NCBI GenBank assembly: GCA_910585715.1
Contig: CAJUEX010000029.1
Coordinates: 1 to 42,345 of the forward strand
Source: an uncultured Lachnospiraceae bacterium
GTDB taxonomy: Bacteria > Bacillota > Clostridia > Lachnospirales > Lachnospiraceae
DNA: 42,345 bases
Direction: 5' to 3'
The notes under the pieces are model-generated. The model searched no databases, had not been told where the DNA came from, and was given only the letters and a program-made list of their open reading frames with translations. The position numbers and the translations under genes were made by a program. Below, piece by piece: positions 18,106 through 25,936 of this stretch. The first letter of the stretch is position 1. Each line of letters starts with the position of its first letter.

Positions 18106-18903
18106 ATGGAAAAGGAGAAAAAAATAAAAAAATTCTTATTGTCTATACCGTTTGGCTTTTTTTGGTTCATAATCTGCTATGCACTAGACAGTCTATTGGG
18201 GATAGCAATGTTATTTTGCTATATTCATCCCTATGAGATGTTAATTGTTATTGGGTATTTTATGGTCATGATACTTTATTATTTTCACAAGGCTACTAAT
18301 GGCGTATGGGTTGGCTATTTAGAATGCGTATTCTTATTGATTTGCTGCATTATAGGAAGCTGGTGTGCGCATGTGATTTTAACAGGCATTGCTAATCGAC
18401 GCATAAATCTGTTAATTTGGGGCTGCAGGCTTATGCCCCTCTGTCTTGTGGCAATGGTAGTATCCTCTTTCGTTTATAAACGAGATAAAAAGAGGAAGAA
18501 GCATACGCTTGCAAAAGCTCATAAAAGTATATTGTTATCCCTGCTTGGATTTTTTTGCTACTTAAGTGCTGTTGTAATGGGTGGATATATATTGGGGTTT
18601 GAGACAATGGTTGCAATAGTACCAGTATTTGTTATCCCCTATATTATCATTGTTCAAATGATATTGGGAAAAGAGTTCAGATGGAAATTATTTTTTACGT
18701 ATATTACGATAGCTCTTATTATTATATTAAAAGGCTGCTTAATGAGTGCCGCGGGAAATTATGGGCTTGATGATTATGATATAGAAAATCTTATAATCGC
18801 ATCTATACCATATGCTATTTCGGTTGCAATAGGCGAACTAATAGTATGGCTCTCTGATAAAAGAAAGGATTCCGGACTAACCAGACAGGCGCAGAAAAGG
18901 TGA
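18106..18903 (+). CDS. Alpha-type membrane protein (array gene F)
   Basis: 265 residues from ATG 18106 with a purine-rich GGGGGAA upstream; an in-frame ATG at 18073 would overlap gene E and adds no conserved residues. Landmarks: HPYE (41-44), FHKATNGVWVGYLE at 60-73, IPYIIIVQMILGKEFRWKL, IPYAISVAIGELIVW then SDKRKDSGL. Against gene B the tail carries a one-base loss, so it ends early (TRQAQKR) while the nucleotides after its stop (18904-18922) still match the last codons of B. This is a small terminal frameshift and probably harmless. Confidence 0.73.
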   Translation: MEKEKKIKKFLLSIPFGFFWFIICYALDSLLGIAMLFCYIHPYEMLIVIGYFMVMILYYFHKATNGVWVGYLECVFLLICCIIGSWCAHVILTGIANRRINLLIWGCRLMPLCLVAMVVSSFVYKRDKKRKKHTLAKAHKSILLSLLGFFCYLSAVVMGGYILGFETMVAIVPVFVIPYIIIVQMILGKEFRWKLFFTYITIALIIILKGCLMSAAGNYGLDDYDIENLIIASIPYAISVAIGELIVWLSDKRKDSGLTRQAQKR

Positions 18904-18932
18904 AATCTGATGAAAGTGTGTGAGTAAAGAAA

Positions 18933-20267
18933 ATGAAAAAGGAAAACAGACTATTGTATGTTTTAATATCAATTTTAATAAGCTTTTTCGGATATTTGAT
19001 TTATTACACCGTTTATCAAATATCCACAGTTGTGTTAGGATTATTTCTTACAACAATAAATAATGAGTTTATGGCTGAAATCACTTTAAAACGGTGCATT
19101 TTGATTGTGATAAGTATTTGTATGTTTATACTTATATACCATTTTCACAAGGAAACAAAGGGCTTAACCATCGGCTATACGGAAGTATGCTTGCTTCTGT
19201 GGCTATGTATAGACATGGGAATTACCATAATTAGTGAACAAAAGACGGAAATATCTACAGTGCTTATATTGGATGTATTCCTTGCCATTATAAAGGATAT
19301 CAAATTAGTTGCAGGTTTTCTGATTGTATTTGTGCTGGCTTCCGTCTGTTACAAAGCTAAATGTCCAATTGAGAGAAAGGCTGTAAATAAAACAAAAAGT
19401 CCTCTTTCTAATAAAAAACAAAAAATAATACATATATTTTTTGTCATTCCTGCAAGTCTGTCAGCATATGTGATATACCGTTTGGTGCATGTGGCGCTTT
19501 TGGAAACTGTTGTCTTGCTTTTTATAGCACCAAATCTTTGGGAAATGAATAACATATGCTTTGATATTTTGATGGAGATATTAAGCGGCTTTTGTTTTGC
19601 AACTTTTTTGCAGAAGTTTCATCAAAAAACACAAGGAATGATGGTTGGCTACATGGAAGCAGTTTTTTTACTTTGGCTTCCGGTTCTATGGATAGGTTTG
19701 AATGAAAACAGCAAATGGATAAATACGTTTCGCAATGCAGAAAGGGAAAAATGGTTACTGCCGGTTTTTTTATTCATTCTGATAGCAGTAAGCTTATATT
19801 ATAAGAAAAATAAAACTCCAAGAAAAACAAAAATAGGGCTATTGATTTTGGGGGTAATATTTAGCTATGAAATATATTATGTCTTAATTTTATGTATCAG
19901 TATAGCTAATTTCTCTAATTTTGAACTTGCATTAATCATTTCAAGCATTATATTTAGTATTTTCTTTTTCGCGATACATCAATTGTCAAAAGGAAAAATC
20001 ATAAAGCAGCTTCTTAAGGCGTATGCGGTGTTTTTAAGTGGATTATTACTTCTTTGCGGAATATATATTGCACAGGAGTGGAATATTGGCTCTCCTGTGC
20101 TCAATCAAAAGAATTATCTGGAAGAACTTATAAAAGATATGGTTCCAAATTTAGAAATGTATTTAGCTTATGGTCTTTCCATAGCGATAGGAGGAATATT
20201 AACTAAAGGCTGGCAATGGCTGCATGGAGAAGCCAGTCCCAAAGAAAAAATGGGGCAGAAGAATTAG
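18933..20267 (+). CDS. Double beta-type membrane protein (array gene G)
   Basis: 444 residues with two tandem beta-like modules: FHKETKGLTIGYTE at 71-84 and FHQKTQGMMVGYMEAVFLLW at 229-248, each in a hydrophobic setting, joined by a basic linker at about 140-165. The C-terminus YGLSIAIGGILTKGWQWLHG replaces the alpha motif GELIVWISDKRKD, and the tail is polar. It is the intact parent of the deletion remnant at 16200-16392. The ATG at 18933 is preceded only by AAAGA, the same weak context as in C, so translation may depend on coupling to gene F, whose stop lies 29 bp upstream. Confidence 0.72.
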   Translation: MKKENRLLYVLISILISFFGYLIYYTVYQISTVVLGLFLTTINNEFMAEITLKRCILIVISICMFILIYHFHKETKGLTIGYTEVCLLLWLCIDMGITIISEQKTEISTVLILDVFLAIIKDIKLVAGFLIVFVLASVCYKAKCPIERKAVNKTKSPLSNKKQKIIHIFFVIPASLSAYVIYRLVHVALLETVVLLFIAPNLWEMNNICFDILMEILSGFCFATFLQKFHQKTQGMMVGYMEAVFLLWLPVLWIGLNENSKWINTFRNAEREKWLLPVFLFILIAVSLYYKKNKTPRKTKIGLLILGVIFSYEIYYVLILCISIANFSNFELALIISSIIFSIFFFAIHQLSKGKIIKQLLKAYAVFLSGLLLLCGIYIAQEWNIGSPVLNQKNYLEELIKDMVPNLEMYLAYGLSIAIGGILTKGWQWLHGEASPKEKMGQKN

Positions 20268-20281
20268 TTTTGGGAGGGTAA

Positions 20282-21518
20282 TGTGGAAAAAAGGAAAAGG
20301 ATTTTAAAATTTTTAGCAGCTATACTTTTGGGAATATTTTGCTGCATGGTTGCAGGCATATTCCATATTTTATTTTGGAAGGTTGGTTTTTATATATGGA
20401 TAGCCAAGGATTTGGTAATATAGTGGATTTTGAATACAAATTCATGCCAATATGCTTAGTGGCAATGCTGGTATCTTTTTTTCTCTATAAATGTAAACAA
20501 AAGCAAAAACAGCAATGTAAGCTTATGAAAATAAACAAAAGTGTGTTCATAATTTTAACAGGTTTTTGGAGCTATTTGGGTATTACACTTATAGGAGATA
20601 ATTCTTTTAGTTTTTTTCTGATGCTGATAATGTCACCAATATTTACAGTTCTTTATATTGTAATTGCTCAAAAAATACTAAAAAGAGAGTATAGATGGAA
20701 ATTATTTTGTGCCTATATATTTGTTTTTTTTGTTTTTAAAGGTTTCTATAATGAACATATTAGAATTAGATATATATGTGTATTGTGGATTTGAGGAGTT
20801 TTTTATGCTAACAATACCATATGGTATTGCTGTTGCAATCGGCGAGCAAATAGTATGCGTATCTGACAAAAGAAATGATTCCGGATTGGCAAAGTTAGCG
20901 GAAGGAAATATAGAACCAAATAAGTGTAGGCAAGTGAATAGGGCGGAGAAAAGAAATAAGCTATTACCTATTTTAATATCAATTCCAATCAGCATTTTAG
21001 AATATTTAATTTATTATATAGTTTGTAAAACAGCAGCGCCAGCATTTTTAGTACTTACGCTTTTGTGTGATACTTACGATTTTAATTATATAGATATTTA
21101 TGCAATGGTTTTCGTGTGGCTTGTCTTAATAGCTGAAAGCTATTGTATGGTTATGATACTAATTCGCCTCCACAAGGTGACAAATGGTATGACTGTCGGA
21201 TATTTGGAAGGATGCCTTCTTTTATGGATTTGTGGAATATTAGGGCATACATTTATTAGCGGTCAGCCATTGAAACTATCTACAGTACTTTTACTAGAAT
21301 CAGATATTAGCATTTTAAGAGATATAAGGATGATGTTGTTGTGCCTGATAGTGTTTGGAGTTTCATCGTTGTTTTATAAGATAGGACAAAAGAAAAAAGT
21401 AAAAGAATTTAAATGGAAAATTAATAAAACAATTCTGATTTTTTTGGGGTGCATTGTGCTGATATGGGTGGCTTTTTATATTTGGATGGCTTTAACTTGG
21501 CAGCCTATAAATGGATAA
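20282..21518 (+). pseudogene. Broken alpha-beta fusion gene (array gene H)
   Basis: An A-like fused gene with at least two lesions. From GTG 20282 (GGGAGGG upstream) the first frame follows alpha for about 30 codons; then about 150 bp are missing relative to gene D, at a TGG microhomology near 20375, so the frame runs into TAG. The middle of alpha continues in a second frame (about 20371-20730). A T8 run near 20723-20730 shifts to a third frame that carries IPYGIAVAIGEQIV, a degraded SDKRNDSGL, and then the complete beta half to 21518. A translated beta-only product from an internal start is possible. The T8 shift could also be a sequencing error; the 150-bp loss could not. Confidence 0.75.
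21132..21518 (+). repeat. Duplicated block, copy 2 (beta half of gene H)
   Basis: Partner of 14911-15309: nearly identical bases, differing by a few substitutions and a 12-base gap. Because the rest of A and H is much less alike, this looks like recent gene conversion or duplication of part of the unit rather than uniform divergence. Confidence 0.8.
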
Positions 21519-21584
21519 GGTTTTAGTGCAAAACAGTTACTTTAAGTGATTTGAATGGTGCAATATGCTTGTGGGGAGGGTAAT

Positions 21585-22430
21585 GTGGAAAAAGAGAAAA
21601 AAATGAAAAAATTTCTATTAGCTATATTTTGGGGAATCCTTTGGTGCATAGTTGGAAATATATTCAACTTTCTATTTTGTGCGGCAGTATTATATCCTTA
21701 TATTTTTACACCATATGAGATATTTTTAGTAGAAGGATATTTCTTGGTTATGATTATTTATTACTTTCATCAGTCTACAAATGGAATTTGGATAAATTAT
21801 CTGGAAGGTGCACTTTTGCTTGTTTTCTGTATTGTGGAAGGTGGCTTTTTATATATGGATAGACTCGGGGCTGATAGTATAATGGTGATTTTGGGATATA
21901 GATTTATGTCAATCTTCATAGTGGCAGTGTTAGTATCCTTTTTTCTCTATAAATGGAAAAAAGGACAGGCAATTCTATGTAAAATAGAAAAAATTAATAA
22001 AAGTGCATGTATAATTTTATTTGGCTTTTTTTGTTATTTAGGTATTATTATGATAGGAACTTTTATTATGGTAACTATTATTATAGGAGATGTTACATTT
22101 GATTTTCAACTGTTGATAAGAGTGTTATCAATTTTTATGATTCTTTACATTATAATTGCACAGAAAATCCTAAAACGGGAGTATAGATGGAAATTACTTC
22201 GTGCCTATATCTTTGTCTTTACCATTTTATTTTTAAAAGTCTGTCTGATACAAGTATTTGATATTGATATTTACTTTTGGTGCGACTTTGAAGATTTTCT
22301 AAGGCCAGCTATACCATACGGGATTGCTGTTGCAATAGGCGAACTGATAGTATGGCTCTCTGATAAAAGAAAGGATACCGGATTACCCAAACAGGCAGCA
22401 GAAAAGCTGGAATCTGATGATAGTGTATGA
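21585..22430 (+). CDS. Alpha-type membrane protein (array gene I)
   Basis: 281 residues from GTG 21585 with GGGAGGG four bases upstream; an in-frame ATG at 21555 precedes that ribosome site and is less likely. About eight helices. Motifs: TPYE (42-45), FHQSTNGIWINYLE (61-74), IAQKILKREYRWKLL, IPYGIAVAIGELIVW then SDKRKDTGL. It has a ten-residue insertion (VTIIIGDVTF region) in helix six relative to the other alphas. It is the last intact array gene and is followed directly by a truncated beta start. Confidence 0.73.
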   Translation: MEKEKKMKKFLLAIFWGILWCIVGNIFNFLFCAAVLYPYIFTPYEIFLVEGYFLVMIIYYFHQSTNGIWINYLEGALLLVFCIVEGGFLYMDRLGADSIMVILGYRFMSIFIVAVLVSFFLYKWKKGQAILCKIEKINKSACIILFGFFCYLGIIMIGTFIMVTIIIGDVTFDFQLLIRVLSIFMILYIIIAQKILKREYRWKLLRAYIFVFTILFLKVCLIQVFDIDIYFWCDFEDFLRPAIPYGIAVAIGELIVWLSDKRKDTGLPKQAAEKLESDDSV

Positions 22431-22438
22431 GCAAAGAA

Positions 22439-22468
22439 ATGGAAAAAAGACAGGATATTGGCAACTGA
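22439..22468 (+). pseudogene. Truncated beta gene start at the right end of the array
   Basis: After gene I, the junction text GCAAAGAAATGGAAAAAAGA matches the spacer and start seen before beta copies C and G (GTAAAGAAAATGAAAAAG). Only nine codons remain before TGA, so a beta gene once began here and the rest was lost. Confidence 0.55.
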
Positions 22469-22482
22469 TTTCTCCGCCAATA
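22456..22482 (-). terminator. Hairpin between the array and the convergent ankyrin gene
   Basis: TATTGGC (22456-22462) pairs perfectly with GCCAATA (22476-22482). Read on the minus strand it is followed within about seven bases by TCTTTTTT, so it is best placed as the terminator of the minus-strand cluster. The plus strand lacks a T tract. Confidence 0.45.
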
Positions 22483-22522
22483 CCCCCATAAACCCCTGCC
22501 GATATCACATTCATATAAGACA

Positions 22523-23336
22523 TTATTCAGAATAATCGAAATACTCCAGATAATCCTGAACGGATTGCCCGAAATTATCGGAAACGTCCGTATCTGCACC
22601 ATGCTCTGTTAATAATTTCGCCATGCTTTTATAATCCCAGCCACTGGATACAGACATAGCCGCATAAACCAAAGGTGTTCTGCCGCAGTAATCCCTTGCA
22701 TTAACATCAGCACCCGCATCAATCAGAACCCTTGCAGATTCAATATCGCCTGCCTCTAATGCATACATTAACGGTGTTTTGCCGCAGGAATCTCCCCATT
22801 GAAATCCATACTGACTGCTTCCGCAGTGTTCAGGATGGTTTTTTTTGTATCCATGTCCGGCGGTTAATATCGGCTCCATTCTTTATTAAAAATGAAACTG
22901 TTTCGGAATAGCTTTTATCATAGTAACCCCTTCCGCAGAAATGCAGTAATAATGTTTCCCGTCCGTCAGGGACAGCTTCATTTGATACTGTGTCTGTATA
23001 GGGAGCTCTGTCAGGAGAAGCCCCGTTATCTATTAATTTCTGCGCCTTTTCGTATTCTTCATATAGCACGCAGTAGAACAGGTTTTGGTTGTGTTTAGCC
23101 CGTTGAAGGTTATACTGGATGACCAGGTATGTTACAAAAATGGTAAATGGCACCAGTACCACCAAACCAAAAGTTATCAATACCTTGGGATAAATGTGTT
23201 TTTTTCCGTTATACTCCGGCTTTTTATATTTCCTGTTCTGCAAAATGCCCACAATCAGGAGAATAAATGCGCTGAACACTATAGAGCCCACCAGAATGAT
23301 GAAGTTAAAAGCAAATATCATTGAAATAAAAGCCAT
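22523..23336 (-). pseudogene. Ankyrin-repeat membrane protein, frameshifted at an A8 tract
   Basis: The N-terminal frame (start at 23336) has two membrane helices (about 8-32 and 50-73) and then ankyrin-type helices ending NGADINRRTW. It runs into a stop just after eight consecutive A residues (T8 at 22839-22846 on the plus strand). The rest, with classic repeats such as CGKTPLMYALEAGD and AGADVNARDYCGRTPL, lies in another frame down to 22523. Removing a single A joins the two into one protein of about 270 residues with no loss. It may be a pseudogene, a slippage-controlled gene or a read error. The product would present ankyrin repeats from a membrane anchor; the binding partner is unknown. 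It heads no obvious operon but lies 27 bp after the DUF975 gene. Confidence 0.75.
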
Positions 23337-23363
23337 TTTTGGCTGCCCCTTCTGTCCGGTAAA

Positions 23364-24110
23364 TCAGGAAATTACTTCATCCTGAAAAACAACCTGCTGC
23401 CTGCGAATATCCTCATAAAATTCTGCCAATGTCATATTCATATAGGGCATTACCCAAAATAATCCGATATTGAAGCTTATTGTTCCCAAAATCAAAAGCC
23501 CCAGAAAGCTCACCTGTAAATAAAAAAGACGAAGCCGGTTTCCCTTCATCAGCTGTTTGCTGCGTGCCAGAAGCTCGCCGGCAGTTTCCTCCGGCAAGTC
23601 TAACATCAGGTAAAACACCTGGGAATAAGTAAGCTGGAAATAAGCGGCGGCAATTAAATAAAAGGAACAGGTAATTCCGGCTAAAGGAGCCAGATAGTAG
23701 TTCCTTGTGGCATATACGATGCATATAGAAATAATGAAGGGGATGCCTGCAGCTGTAGTTTTCAAAGTAATAATCAGTCTTGCAAGAATTGCTTTATCCG
23801 CATTATTCTGAAAACCATACCACATCTGGGAAAAACGAATCTCATGTCCCCGGGCTATATTTAAGTAGATGCGGTTCTGGCCTAATATAAATGCGGCACT
23901 CAGAAGCGAAATAATCAAATAAGCTGCCAGATATACAGCAGAGCCTGCAGAAGATTTCAGATTCAGAGTTCTCTGAAGCAGCTGTAAGGGAAATCCCGCA
24001 GCCAGTACCATAGTAATATAGACAGGCACTACGATTTTGTATTTACCGAAAAGCGCCTGCCTTGCAATGGCTTTTAAAAGTGTAGAAGGTTTTTTTGTGG
24101 CTGTTTCCAT
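23364..24110 (-). CDS. DUF975 family membrane protein
   Basis: 248 residues with about six hydrophobic helices. The second half carries the DUF975 pattern: SKQLMKGNRLRLFYLQVSF, a GLLILGTISFNIG helix, then WVMPYMNMTLAEFYEDI. Family members are widespread in Firmicutes and of unknown function. The start ATG lies three bases after the stop of the HExxH gene, so the two are translationally linked. It is the second-last gene of a four-gene minus-strand set starting at 25058. Confidence 0.8.
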   Translation of the reverse strand: METATKKPSTLLKAIARQALFGKYKIVVPVYITMVLAAGFPLQLLQRTLNLKSSAGSAVYLAAYLIISLLSAAFILGQNRIYLNIARGHEIRFSQMWYGFQNNADKAILARLIITLKTTAAGIPFIISICIVYATRNYYLAPLAGITCSFYLIAAAYFQLTYSQVFYLMLDLPEETAGELLARSKQLMKGNRLRLFYLQVSFLGLLILGTISFNIGLFWVMPYMNMTLAEFYEDIRRQQVVFQDEVIS

Positions 24111-24113
24111 GTT

Positions 24114-24653
24114 TTAACCTGCCATATCAACATTCATGCCCAGATATTTTATCTTATCGGAGCCCTTTAAATCCTGCTGATATGGATTTTCCTCATTATA
24201 ATATTTAATCTGTGTCCTTGTTTCACCGCCTGCCACATAGCTGCGTCCGCATTCAGGGCATACGGCTGTATGGATGCTGACAGATGCCTGCAGTACCTTG
24301 CCGTTATTCTGGGCTGCGTCCTTATAGGCATTGGAAACGTGTTCCTGCTCGTGGGCGCGGACAGCGCTGCCGGAAGCGGCGGGAGAAATATGGGCAGCTG
24401 ATTTAAAAGAAACCATTTCATCAGAGCCGTCCTGATACTTTCTGTTCTTACATGTCTGACATTCTTCCGGAGAAGATTTCCTGCCGGAAGCTTTTTTGCG
24501 GGAATTCCCGTCAATGTCCGGTTTCTCATAGCCATTCTTGTCGGAATTTCCGTTAATGTCCGGAGTACCGTAACCATTCCTGTCAGAAGAACCATAAATA
24601 TCCTTCATGCCATAACCATTCTCATAATCATAGAGGCTTGTTCCGATTGTCAT
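24114..24653 (-). CDS. Putative zinc metallopeptidase-like protein with HExxH and two CxxC pairs
   Basis: 179 residues. The N-terminal 55 are low complexity, with an imperfect NGYxxPDIxGNS repeat. Then come CQTC (65-68), a conserved KYQDGSDEMVSFKSAAHIS block, RAHEQEHVSNAY (HEQEH at 101-105, the HExxH zinc ligand/catalytic pattern), and CPECGRSYVAGG (CPEC at 132-135). The pattern recalls SprA-related putative metalloproteases. No signal peptide is seen, so it is cytoplasmic or exported by an unknown route. The two Cys pairs could form a zinc ribbon around the peptidase motif. Proteolytic activity is inferred from the motif only. The ribosome site AAAGGTGG is good. Confidence 0.65.
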   Translation of the reverse strand: MTIGTSLYDYENGYGMKDIYGSSDRNGYGTPDINGNSDKNGYEKPDIDGNSRKKASGRKSSPEECQTCKNRKYQDGSDEMVSFKSAAHISPAASGSAVRAHEQEHVSNAYKDAAQNNGKVLQASVSIHTAVCPECGRSYVAGGETRTQIKYYNEENPYQQDLKGSDKIKYLGMNVDMAG

Positions 24654-24668
24654 AAAAATCCCACCTTT

Positions 24669-25058
24669 CTATCTTGGTTGAAGAGTGTTTGAATCAAAAG
24701 TTCCGTTTTGAATATCCTCAAGCATCTCATCAAAGCTTTCACCGTACATCTGCTCATATTGCTGATTGATAAGTTCCCGGTATTCCGGAACGTTGAATAT
24801 AAGATAATAGACCATGCCTATCATAAACACTATGCCGGCCATGCTCAAAAGGGAGGCTGAAATGCCGGCAATAGCGGAGCCGGACAGCTTCTCGTTGCCG
24901 CGCCTTGACAGGATGGCAAAAATAATGCTTAGTGCTCCGAATATAAAAGGGGTTATAATAAACATGGATGTAATAATTGCCAAAATTCCCAGAATCAATG
25001 AAGCTGTTACAAATTTATTCTGTGGCTGCGGCTGATAGTTCATGTATTGATTATCCAT
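24669..25058 (-). CDS. DUF4190-like small membrane protein
   Basis: 129 residues: a short polar N-terminus rich in Gln, Asn and Pro (MDNQYMNYQPQPQNK), then helix one (about 16-50), a small loop RRGNEKLSG, helix two (about 58-88), and an acidic C-terminal tail (MYGESFDEMLEDI). This two-helix layout with the SLILGILAI / AIAGISAS patterns is typical of DUF4190 proteins in Firmicutes, whose role is unknown. It has AAGGAG six bases before ATG and is the first gene of the minus-strand set. Confidence 0.7.
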   Translation of the reverse strand: MDNQYMNYQPQPQNKFVTASLILGILAIITSMFIITPFIFGALSIIFAILSRRGNEKLSGSAIAGISASLLSMAGIVFMIGMVYYLIFNVPEYRELINQQYEQMYGESFDEMLEDIQNGTFDSNTLQPR

Positions 25059-25104
25059 AAGTAACTCCTTAAAAAGAATAGATATATTTTACCATATTTA
25101 CGGC

Positions 25105-25133
25105 AAAAAAACAACCTGCCCATGCAGGGCAGG
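25105..25133 (-). terminator. Terminator of the lipoprotein gene
   Basis: CCTGCCC (25115-25121) and GGGCAGG (25127-25133) form a 7-bp GC-rich stem with a 5-base loop. On the minus strand it is followed by TTGTTTTTTTG. It ends lipoprotein transcription before the DUF4190-like gene. Confidence 0.85.
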
Positions 25134-25161
25134 CTGTGTGATTCTGGATAAATTACGGATA

Positions 25162-25824
25162 TTACTGTCCGTTCTGATCTACCAGCAGGGAAACCATAGC
25201 TTCATAATCAGAATCGGAAATTCCCCAAAGACCGTCAGAGTTCTGGGATACGGTAATAGTGATTGTCTGTGGCTCACCGTATGTAGCAGATGCTACTCTT
25301 TCGGACAAAATGTCATAAACCAGCTGGAAAGAACGCTCATATATTTCCTCTTCGGAAGGAACTTCACCGGTTTCCTGTGCCTGTGTCTGTAATTCCTCAT
25401 AAAAAGCAGTGGATTTTTCTTCTACTTCATCATCAAAGCCTTCATAAATCATAAGAGGCTCGATAGTTAAAGGAACTAAGAAGGTCTTTCCCTCTTTTTC
25501 AGCTTCGCCTACAGAATATTTTGTCTTTGCTAAAAGATCGATAAATAATTGCTTGTAATTTTCCAACAATTCGTCTGAAATGGAAACAGCTTCAAATTCA
25601 GCTAAAAAGCTTTCAAGCACTTCATCATATTCAGCCTGAGCATCCTCAGGAGTGGATTGGGTCAATTCGATATATTTGTCAAATTCCGCCTTTGTTGCGG
25701 CATCCAATACAGCCTGAGTATAACCTGCCGCATCGAACTGAGCAAATAAACTGCATCCTGACAGAGACAATGTGGTTACAAGAGCTAACATAAGAGCTAG
25801 CAGTTTCTTACTAATGTGTTTCAT
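25162..25824 (-). CDS. Predicted membrane-anchored lipoprotein
   Basis: 220 residues from ATG 25824, which has AAGGAGA six bases upstream; the frame opens further up but without a ribosome site. A signal peptide with lipobox LSGC puts the lipidated Cys at 24. The mature part is acidic and helical in its first half (AEFDKYIELTQSTPEDAQAE), with an FxxxYELLxxL-type repeat-free fold, and ends with a beta-rich segment (QTITITVSQNSDGLWGISD). This resembles DUF5105-like Firmicute lipoproteins in style, but I do not claim that family. It sits on the outer face of the membrane; function unknown. It has its own promoter and terminator. Confidence 0.75.
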   Translation of the reverse strand: MKHISKKLLALMLALVTTLSLSGCSLFAQFDAAGYTQAVLDAATKAEFDKYIELTQSTPEDAQAEYDEVLESFLAEFEAVSISDELLENYKQLFIDLLAKTKYSVGEAEKEGKTFLVPLTIEPLMIYEGFDDEVEEKSTAFYEELQTQAQETGEVPSEEEIYERSFQLVYDILSERVASATYGEPQTITITVSQNSDGLWGISDSDYEAMVSLLVDQNGQ

Positions 25825-25865
25825 AATCTTTCTCCTTATAATATAAAATTTAAGACAACGTAAAG

Positions 25866-25894
25866 ATTCTAGCATATTTCATCTGATAAAGCAA
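25866..25894 (-). promoter_or_regulatory. Promoter of the lipoprotein gene
   Basis: Minus strand: TTGCTT (25889-25894), 17-bp spacer, TAGAAT (25866-25871). The predicted start is near 25859, 35 bases before the gene. Confidence 0.6.
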
Positions 25895-25936
25895 TCATAA
25901 TATTTGAAATACTGTAAAATACTGTTAATAATGCTG

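Noticed and set aside
25895..25936. Terminator for tex
   Set aside because: Only short direct repeats of AATACTGT are present; no stem with T tract, so I call none.
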